A DNA stretch of 64,000 nucleotides from positions 13,500,108 through 13,564,107 of the forward strand of contig CM055094.1 in the NCBI GenBank assembly GCA_029204225.1, given 5' to 3'. The DNA is from Diphasiastrum complanatum. Its lineage: Eukaryota; Streptophyta; Lycopodiopsida; Lycopodiales; Lycopodiaceae. The notes beneath the pieces were generated by a model. That model saw only the letters and a list, made by a program, of their open reading frames with translations. It was not told where the DNA came from and searched no databases. Made by a program: the position numbers and the translations under genes. This document shows, one piece after another, positions 56,350-64,000 of the stretch (the first letter of the stretch is position 1; every line of letters starts with the position of its first letter).

Positions 56350-56778
56350 TGTTGGAGGGTTTGCGGATCCCAAGGCAACCCTGACCCTAGTTAATAAGTG
56401 AGAGGGATTTGGCACCCTGCGTATGTAAGTCCAACCCAAGGATCACATAGTTATTTGATAAAAGGACTTTAGGCCTTTTTGCGGGACTTTCATGTCGCAG
56501 GGCCTAAATGTCAAGTTATTAAATAAGTCGGGTTTCCCTCCAATTTTGGATAGTTTTCACTCTTTTATAAATTTGAATAATTAGGGAGGTAGAAATGGAC
56601 CAATAGGATTATGAGGCTAGGGTTCTCGTCTCTATTATAAAAAGGGACCAACTCGAGTTATCTTTATTGTGCATCTTAGTGTTAATGATTGTAGTGTTAA
56701 TGCTTAGGGTTAATGGATGTTAGAGTTAGATGTGGATCTTCATGCTGAAATTTTAAATATGCTATCGCTCTCTTGGGA
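56350..56778 (+). repeat. Gypsy G1 LTR, 5' part intact, fused to copia (composite copy 2)
   Basis: Starts TGTTGGAGGG and runs to CTCTCTTGGGA, where copia RT begins, as at 10268. Its first 57 bp belong to inverted-repeat arm 2. Confidence 0.8.
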
Positions 56779-57575
56779 TTCATATGCTGAAATTCATATG
56801 GTAGATGCAAAGTGTTGTGATACACCTATGGAGTCAAATGTAAAGCTAACTATAAGAGGTAATGAAAGATCCTTCGAGGACATTACTCTCTATAGAAAGC
56901 TAGTTGATTCATTTATATATCTAACCATCACAAGACTAGATGTAAGCTATTTTGTTGGTAGATTAAGCCAATTTATGTAAGATCCTAGTGAAGAGCATTG
57001 GAAGCTAGAGAAAAGAGTTTTGAGATACACCATGGGCACTCGAGATTTTGGCATATTGTATGAGGGATCATCACCAAACTTGTATGTTTTTTCAGATTTA
57101 GACTTTTCTAGAGATCAAATGGATAGAAAATCCACAAGTGCACATTGTATTTTCATAGGTGATTGAGCTATATCATGGATGTCGAAGAAACAAGCCACTC
57201 TCTCATTGTCATCTAGTGAGGCCGATTACAAAGTTCTTACTCATTACACAAAGGAGATATATGGATCAAGAGGATGATAAAGGATCTTAACTTGCTGGAA
57301 TTTTTAGAGAGCCCAATCATCTTTTGTGACAACCTTTCAGCCCAAAAGTTGGCAAACAATCCTATCTTTCATACTAGGAGCAAGCATATTGAGGTGGCAT
57401 ATCACTTTGTGAGAACAAGCCATGGCAAAGGAGGTGGAGCTTCAACATGTGTCTTCAATGGAATGTGTAGCTGATATCTTCACCAAAGCACTTGGAAAAC
57501 ACATGCTTACCTTTAAAGCATAGGACTTCACTTGGAGTATTCTCGAAGTCTATTCTAAACTAGTCGAAGAGGGAC
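56779..57575 (+). pseudogene. Copia RT C-terminus and RNase H (composite copy 2)
   Basis: Counterpart of 10269-11067 with more damage. A stop replaces the G codon in IGDGAISW (GATTGAGC at about 57163), and a two-base loss after HIEVAYHFVR shifts the frame (57274-57474 ends in the shifted frame). Readable motifs are CDTPMESNVKL, RKSTSAHCIFIGD and FCDNLSAQKLANNPIFHTRS. Confidence 0.82.
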
Positions 57576-57750
57576 TGTGAGAAATTGTCAACCAGTTTGA
57601 TCTATTTTGGTCAATGTTGATTAGTTGGCAATTTAGACCAATATGCATTTTATACTTAGAGATAAACTTTATGAAGTTATTTTTAGCCAAAGTACATGTG
57701 AAATTACCACTTTTAGAAAGTGAGAGAAAGTAGAAAGTTGAATTAGGACA
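57576..57750 (+). repeat. 5' part of a copia LTR (composite copy 2)
   Basis: Counterpart of 11068-11240, starting TGTGAGAAAT. Confidence 0.5.
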
Positions 57751-57753
57751 CAT

Positions 57754-59155
57754 TCAAATTTGAATGTTAGATACATTGAATCTAGTGATCTTTCCATTTA
57801 CTTGATGTTCGTCTAGTTTATAGAATCGAAAAATATATTTTCGAACATTTTCAATATCAAGATAAATATTATTGCAATCGTTGTAAATGCACTCACTATA
57901 TTCTGATTTGTATAATTCAGCTATATGAAGTGGTTGCCCAACTACTTTAAACATTCTTTCATTATAATAATTTCTTGCTAATCTTACCCGATATGGACGA
58001 GGAAGATAAGTTTTCTTCACCATCACTTGAGAAAAGACTTTTGTAACTAATCTAAAAAATGTAGAATAAGCATTTCTGCTTATTCCAGAGTAATCACATG
58101 CACCTAGTATTATAGTTGCATCCAAGTAAGTTTCAACCTTATTCAAGACAGTTTCTACAATTTCATTTTTCATTTTTAGAGACTGAGCATTTTTCATCAT
58201 TGCCTTTATTGACTTTCTTGGTAAAACATGACTTAAAGAAGATCTGATGCATGAATGATCTGTTAAATAGTTCTTTGTCACAAACATGATCTGCAAAAGA
58301 CATATAAAATTCAAATTATGTTTAATAATCTGATAATGCATATTATCAAATGCAATTGAAACTTGTATGACCAAAACAAATCAAATAAATTGTTTATAAG
58401 AAAACAAAGAAAACATACTTAAATGCTCAAATCCTTTTTTTTTATTGCCGCTATCCGTAGATAAGTCATTAATATTCTTCTTCGGTACTCTCTTTCTTTT
58501 CCTTTTCATCATTGCCTTTTTGATAACTTTTATATCAACAAACAGATTTTAAACTATCAGATCGCAACTACTCCATGGATTCTAACATTTTTTGGTTTGA
58601 TCCCCAAAGAGTAGTGACTGTAGCATTCAACTCTGACATAGCATGCTTGAGTGCATTATTTTCAGCACTAGTGTATTGCACATTATGAAACAATTGTTGA
58701 TTTCCATGTTGCAATTGTTGATTAGCAAACTGTAATTGCTTATTAAGACAAGATATGCTATGCATTTCAATATCATGCAACCTTTGACAATATCCAAGTA
58801 AGCCGTTATTTTCTTCACATACAAATCTGAGAAGATGAGTTACGGACTTAAAATTTGGACACAAATTCATACTTGGATCATTAGGATAAATTGATCCATC
58901 CACCCACAAATCTATGTTCTTATGATTATTCATTCTCAATTCTCTAACTATTTCAACAACATTCTCTACAGCTTTCGAGTTTTTCTTAATAATTGGAGTG
59001 CATTCCATAGGAAGTGCAACATGCAAATGGAACATTGCCATTGTTGCAAGCTATGATCCATAAATACTTCAAACTACAATAAGTCAAATTGAATAGATCT
59101 AGCATATCTTCCTTTTGTAATGTCTATGTTGCGCTGAAAAATCGTCCCGCCTCAT
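57754..59155 (-). pseudogene. Unrecognised spliced gene on the minus strand, copy 2
   Basis: Counterpart of 11246-12629. Exon 1 (59041 downward) is nearly identical, but a TAG stands where copy 1 has AAG (...LESME-stop instead of LESLEKLRSD). In the last exon an extra A in AAAATGAAAAATG shifts the frame relative to copy 1. There is also a 21-bp in-frame length difference near 58270 (seven codons more than copy 1). The later part (VETYLDATIILGACD, RPYRVRLARNYYNERMFKVV) stays open. Copy 1 is the more intact, so this one is likely a pseudogene. Confidence 0.5.
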
Positions 59156-59607
59156 ATTTCACTATAAGCATACAAAGATTTCAAAAGTGCTGCTACTCCC
59201 ACTTCAGTTTTTGCAATGAGCACCAAGATTTACAGTCTTAAAGCTCTAGCCTCGAATTTTGAAATGAGCATACAGAGAAGTGATTATATCTCATGCTTAA
59301 CTAACTGATGTTTGAAGTTAACCATACTAGTTAAACATCAAGCAAGGCTAAAAACTCGAAAAACGATGACCAAAAGTTATCGATTCGTATTATGTCTCTA
59401 CATGACCTCTCTCTAAAGTGAAATTTCTTAAAGGGCCCATTTTGAGCCATATTTTTCCTAATGTAGTAATCTAACATGAAAGGGAGTGAAATATAATTGG
59501 ACCCCTTCTTTTCCTCCTCTAAATCCTATTGGTTGAGTGACATATGAGCCCTCAAACTTGATTGGGCCAAATTGATGAATATCTCTCTTTTGATTGGACC
59601 CTAACTC

Positions 59608-59769
59608 TGTTGGAGGGTCTGCGGATCCCAAGGCAATCCTAACTCTAGTTTATAAGTGAGAGGGATTTGGCACCCTACGTGTGTAAGTCCAACCCGATGA
59701 TAACATAGAGATTTGATTAATTAGAAAGTTAATAAAAGGACTTTAGGCCCTTTGCCGAGACTTTTAATG
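59608..59769 (+). repeat. Gypsy G1 LTR with 3' part and primer site deleted
   Basis: Starts TGTTGGAGGG like 13066. After GACTTTTAATG it jumps to sequence equal to about 13895, so about 660 bp with the LTR end and primer-binding site are gone. Confidence 0.75.
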
Positions 59770-60829
59770 CCTGATTTAAGTAAATATTCTTGTTTGAAAT
59801 CTAATCTAATTGTGAAACAGGGAAAGCTATTCAAATCACCAATCTTAAGATCCATTTGGATTTGAGATATCAGAAAAAACAACAAAATCGGTCAAGTCTG
59901 TCATATTTTGGCCAAAAGGAGACAAAAATCATCATCAGAGCTGATAGATTTTTTTTCTATTTCGGAAAACGTTCGCCGAGTTGCATGCTCCTTCAATTTT
60001 GATCACATCACCTTCAGTTTGAAGGGCGAACAATCCTTCCCAGCAGATTTCTAGAAACATAGAAAAAACCATTAAAAAACCATCAAAAAATCACAAAAAT
60101 CCCAAACAAAAAAAGAACCTTCACTCAATTCACTGTGCATAGGTGTGATTTAGATCTATCTACTGCCAGGTCAACGAAGAATTATATCATAAATAGAAGG
60201 TTTCTCAGAGGATCAGTTGTCATATTGTCATATTTTTGTAAAAAAGTCTCTTTTTTGCAAAAATACTAGTATTACTCTTGATTCTTTGCCATAACCTTCA
60301 TCGAGTTTTCATATTATTCTATTTAAAATAATTCACTATTTTTGAGTTTGGCGAATATTCATCCTATTCATATCATAGAAAATCTTTATTTTTACCCTCG
60401 TCAAACTACAAAAACTGTGCTTTTGTGTGTTCGAAACCTTCACTAGTTCTACCCTAGCTTTATCTTGTTTCAGATTCTGAGTCTGAGAGTGCGGCAAAGG
60501 TTATTTCCATAGAATTTGTCAAAAAAACCTGATTAAAGGGTTTTTTTTCAAAAATATCACTATTGAATCTTCGCTAAGTGAATCTTCCCCTGGAGAACCT
60601 TCGTTAGTTCTATTTTTAGGTTTTCATGTCTAGATCAAGTCCTTGTCAAATTTTGAGTCAAATATGATACTGTCTAATTTTGATTCTAAGAATTTTTTTT
60701 TTTTTGAGAATTTACGATATAGGAATCTAATTCTTGTCAAGTGAAAGTGATCTAGCAGATCTGATCTAAGACAGTTTTGATTGAAAATCTAGATCCAATC
60801 TCATTGTCTGCTTGATTTAATCTATAAAG
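59770..60829 (+). other. G1 untranslated leader (copy 2)
   Basis: Matches 13900-14932. No genes. Confidence 0.6.
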
Positions 60830-62250
60830 ATGGCTGCCCATGGAGGTGCTCCTCGAGAAGTCAATCCAATCATTATTAGAAGAGCACCCCGTTTGGATCT
60901 ACCCAAATATAATGGATTAATAGATCTAGTTAGATTTCTTCATATCTATTCTGAATCTTGTGAAGTCTATGGCGAAGTTTTTTCCCAAAGTAAACTTAAG
61001 CTTTTTTTCTATGGCCTTAACAGGCGCAGCACAAGATTCGTACTATAATCAAGATGAAACTTAGTACACAGATTCGAAGACTGTTAAACGAGCGCTTATC
61101 ACACGGTTCAAACCTTGGAAGTTTATGGAAGACCCTTTTCTACTTTTAAGTAAAATTAAAATCGAAAGGCAAAAAATGGTTTCAGATTACATTGAATGGG
61201 TAAAACGTCTCAAATCTGAGTGCAAACCTGAGCCAATTAACGAAAATGTCATGATTATGTGATGCTGTCAGGTTTACCTAAAAGGATCAAACGTGAGCTG
61301 AAATGCCATAATGAGTACACACTTTTGCAACATGCTATGGATGATGCAATTCGGGAGGAGGATGAAGATTCAGACGATGAGCTGAATATCAATATGTTGC
61401 CTTATACAGTAGGGCAGACCACTACGACATCCACCACTATTGCATCAACGAATGTCAACGCTACTACAGAAATGATGCTCGATGAGTTCGAGAAACTTGG
61501 GAAGAACTAGTAGAAACAGATGAAAAAGTTGTAGTCGCAATTTGATGAGAAGATCAAAGCATTGGAAGATTTCCACGGAGAAGCCAACAAGGAACCTGAG
61601 AAGTTTGCAAAGACTTTTCCTACTAGAAAAAATATCTGATGTTCTATTGGTACAGGAAATCACACAATGAATGAGTGTCCTCAATTGAAAAAATGAATGG
61701 AAATCAGTATATGCCATTTGTGTAACTCGCCTGATCATGAGACTGCTTTTTGCAACTTCAATCGTCACATAATTCAGCAACGGTATGCCCATATGGGATA
61801 TGAAGAACCACATTATGAAGGAAATCCAGCAGCTAGACCTCATCAATCTACTCTTGGATACTCGGAACGGCTAGTCTTACTTGCCCCACCAAAGCATTCT
61901 GCACCTACTGCCAATTTGATGGAACCAGAACCTTACAAAAGTGCCGAGCAATGGAACTATGGTAATGATCAAGCAGGTGGATCTTCAGAACAATATGCTA
62001 TTTAGGTTGTTGCACAACAACAAGCATCTAGAAACTGGACCAGAATGCCACTTGGATGCTTTGCATGTGAAAAAAATCACAGAGTTGCAAAATGTGAAAA
62101 TAAAGAAAAATTTGTACCATTTTGTCGTGACTGTGGTTATGGGCATCGCTATAAGGAGTGTCCAGCAAAACCAAAGCCATCACCGGCTATAGCGCTTGCA
62201 AATTTGATAACAATCAAGCAAAGACCAGTAGCTTAGAATAAACCAAGTGT
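60830..62250 (+). pseudogene. Gypsy G1 gag (copy 2)
   Basis: MAAHGGAPREVNP and LDLPKYNGLIDLVRFL begin the capsid. Frame changes near 61040 and a stop near 61260 break it. The segment at 61330-61777, missing from copy 1, includes a canonical CCHC knuckle, CHLCNSPDHETAFC (about 61714), and a weaker CSIGTGNHTMNEC before it. Two C-x2-C-x3-H-x4-C knuckles follow at 62060-62160 (CFACEKNHRVAKC, CRDCGYGHRYKEC). Confidence 0.8.
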
Positions 62251-62515
62251 ACCCTTGATGGTGGTCACCAGGGCACAAAAGTAGAAAGGACTGGTAGCAG
62301 ATCCAATACATGCTGATTCTATACCATTAACTGATATACCAACCACATCTGGAGTCTATTCAAATCTTCATGCAGAAAAAAGAAGATATCAGGATATGAG
62401 GCAGTGGATTAAACATCTGCAAGAAGAAGAGAAGCTTGAAGCGACTAGAGCAACAACCGAAGTTTGTTCTTCACCATTGTAGCAATCGAAAAATTCATGA
62501 ACAAATAATGCCTAG

Positions 62516-63560
62516 TTGCATCATCATGAAGAACCCTTCAAGATGACTGAACCAGAAGCACCGCAAACAGAACTGCTCATGAATATTTTGTCTAGTAAGA
62601 TCAATATTTCATTGGGAGAGCTCCTGAAGTTGGTGCCATTTCAGCATTACCTCATGGAAATGTACTTTTCATTTTATACGGATCACCAGCTGTTACTTTA
62701 CTTGGTATACAAGACGTGCAATACTGGGTGTATTGCAAGATGATTACTATTACTGACTGAATTTGACTTTTGAATTGTGGTTTATAAGGAAAAGCAACAT
62801 TATCTAGATGACCATGTTTCGCGAATTGAATCCGCACCAGTTAATATTGAAGTGGATGATGAATTACCAGACGCTACATTATTCTATGTACAGGCAGTAC
62901 TTGAGTGGGCAGCGGATATTGTTGAGTACTTGATGCTAGGACAACCGAATGACTCTTTGACAAAAGTACAAAAGATGCAATTGATTCATAAGGCTGAACC
63001 TTATCAATTGATTGCAGAAAAATTGTATCGTCATGGATCAGACAATATTCTACGTAGATGTGTTTTATCGCATGAAATATCAGATTTAATCATGTTTTCA
63101 CATGATGGCATGGGCAGAGGACACTTCTCTATAGATATTACCATCCGCAAACTTTTGCAATCAGGTTGTTGGTGGCCTACGTTTCATAAGGACATAGAAA
63201 ATTATATTCAGACATGTGATGTTTGCCAGCGAGCACGACGGCCTACTAGACAGAACTATGAACCTTTACATCTAGTTTTATCGCAAGCACCATTTGAAAA
63301 ATGGAGACTGGATTATATTGGTCCTATTCATCCTGCTGCGCGAGGATCTCAGGCCCGATATATTATCGTAGCAACTGATAATATGACCAAGTGGGTTGAA
63401 GCCAAAGCTGTCAAAGTTGCTAATGCGAAATCTACGGCCAAGTTTCTCTATGAAGATATGATTATTAGATTTGGACGTTCGATCGAGATTGTCAATGACC
63501 GAGGTACACACTTTGCTAATCAAACCATAAAGTGTTTACTGGAAGTGCGTCAGTTACCAA
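62516..63560 (+). pseudogene. Gypsy G1 RNase H end plus truncated integrase (copy 2)
   Basis: Counterpart of 16176-17558. A stop in RNase H (IAR-stop at about 62741) and another at 62773 separate the start from the long frame 62777-63619. That frame contains the HHCC finger (SHDGMGRGHF, CDVCQRARRP) and two of the three catalytic residues (RLDYIG, NDRGTHF). After CLLE the sequence jumps to that of 17972, deleting about 770 bp with the catalytic glutamate and the C-terminus. Confidence 0.82.
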
Positions 63561-64000
63561 CTACGAGTAGGTTCAAGATGGATGAAATAACTACAATGCG
63601 CAATAGAAAAAAATCGTAGTGTAGAAACAAAAAATGCACTCTGATAATAATTGACACTTAGTACAAGAGCTTGAAGCTAGTGCAAATCAGTGGGCGCTAA
63701 TAAGTCTTTAGGTGAGTTCGTTGATGGCTAACTAATTGATTCAAAAACTTAACCTAACTAATTACAATAGAACGCCTACAAGATAATAACCTGATTAGAG
63801 AGCTGACTCCAGTAGATCTTTCTTGATGAATGGAAGTCAGATGATTAGTACATTAAAAGCTACCATTAATCTACTTGATTAACTACATTTGTCCTACAGT
63901 AGAGAGCCGTCCTTTTTCCCAAAGAGTTATGTATAGAAGTAGGCAGACTGTCAACGTCGCGACGTGGGTCAGATTTTTGAGTTGACAGTACAAAGTGTCG
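63561..64000. other. G1 3' noncoding region (copy 2), continues past the window
   Basis: Matches 17985-18430. No gene seen. Confidence 0.5.

Larger units (their letters stand above)
50624..56406. repeat. Arm 2 of the 5.78-kb inverted repeat
   Basis: Reverse complement of 1-5783 without a difference in the stretches compared. At its right end the gypsy LTR that arm 1 shows only in part continues beyond the arm into composite copy 2. Confidence 0.97.

Noticed and set aside
1-64000. Plastid or mitochondrial origin because of the large inverted repeat
   Set aside because: No rRNA, organellar tRNA or organellar protein gene; content is nuclear transposons and a spliced nuclear gene.

Overview
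The window looks like nuclear DNA of a land plant. It holds one recognisable host gene, an intron-containing acireductone dioxygenase (ARD, methionine salvage), present twice. The rest is layered, mostly decayed transposable elements: Ty1/copia, Ty3/gypsy, CACTA (En/Spm), a miniature LTR element, minisatellites and simple repeats. Base composition is AT-rich, introns are short, and LTR primer-binding sites are of plant type. I cannot place the plant more precisely from this sequence.

Large-scale layout. (1) Bases 1-5783 and 50624-56406 form an inverted repeat (x pairs with 56407-x) that is identical in every stretch compared. Each arm carries, from the outside in: the first 57 bp of a gypsy LTR, a minisatellite, the ARD promoter and gene, gene-poor DNA and a decayed copia element. 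The two ARD copies point toward each other across a 44.8 kb spacer. Position 1 is the window edge, so the true outer limit of arm 1 is unseen. (2) A composite block occurs twice in direct orientation, about 46.5 kb apart (9950-18430 and 56350-64000): gypsy G1 LTR piece, copia RT/RNase H, an unrecognised spliced gene on the minus strand, G1 LTR, gag, and RNase H plus integrase. The copies differ by scattered substitutions and several large deletions. (3) A second, diverged inverted pair lies inside the spacer: a copia element preceded by a CACTA 3' piece, on the minus strand at about 21.7-26.7 kb and on the plus strand at about 44.0-50.6 kb. The plus copy carries an internal inversion.

Between these, from left to right: gypsy G3 leader/gag (5.8-6.8 kb), an unexplained higher-GC stretch (6.8-7.5 kb), a G2-type LTR (7.5-8.3 kb), repeat R (8.3-9.0 kb), CACTA transposase (9.0-9.9 kb), composite copy 1 (9.95-18.4 kb), copia RNase H debris and minisatellites (18.8-21 kb), minus copia B (21.7-25.6 kb), CACTA (26-28.3 kb), a miniature LTR structure with a tRNA-like insert (28.4-28.65 kb), transposon-associated ORFs (29-31.7 kb), copia gag and gypsy RT fragments (31.7-32.8 kb), G3 again (32.8-34.6 kb), a CACTA end and its 3' coding region (34.7-36.8 kb), repeat R again (37-38 kb), and a minus-strand gypsy element ending in an unrecognised coiled-coil ORF (38.5-42.8 kb) that is interrupted by a G2 LTR (42.8-43.7 kb).

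Only the ARD copies look capable of making a host protein. Nearly all transposon reading frames are broken. The most informative signals are the flawless ARD inverted duplication, an ARD exon whose frame is open only if a tandem AGAG splice acceptor is used at its second AG, and the minus-strand spliced gene co-duplicated with the gypsy/copia composite.
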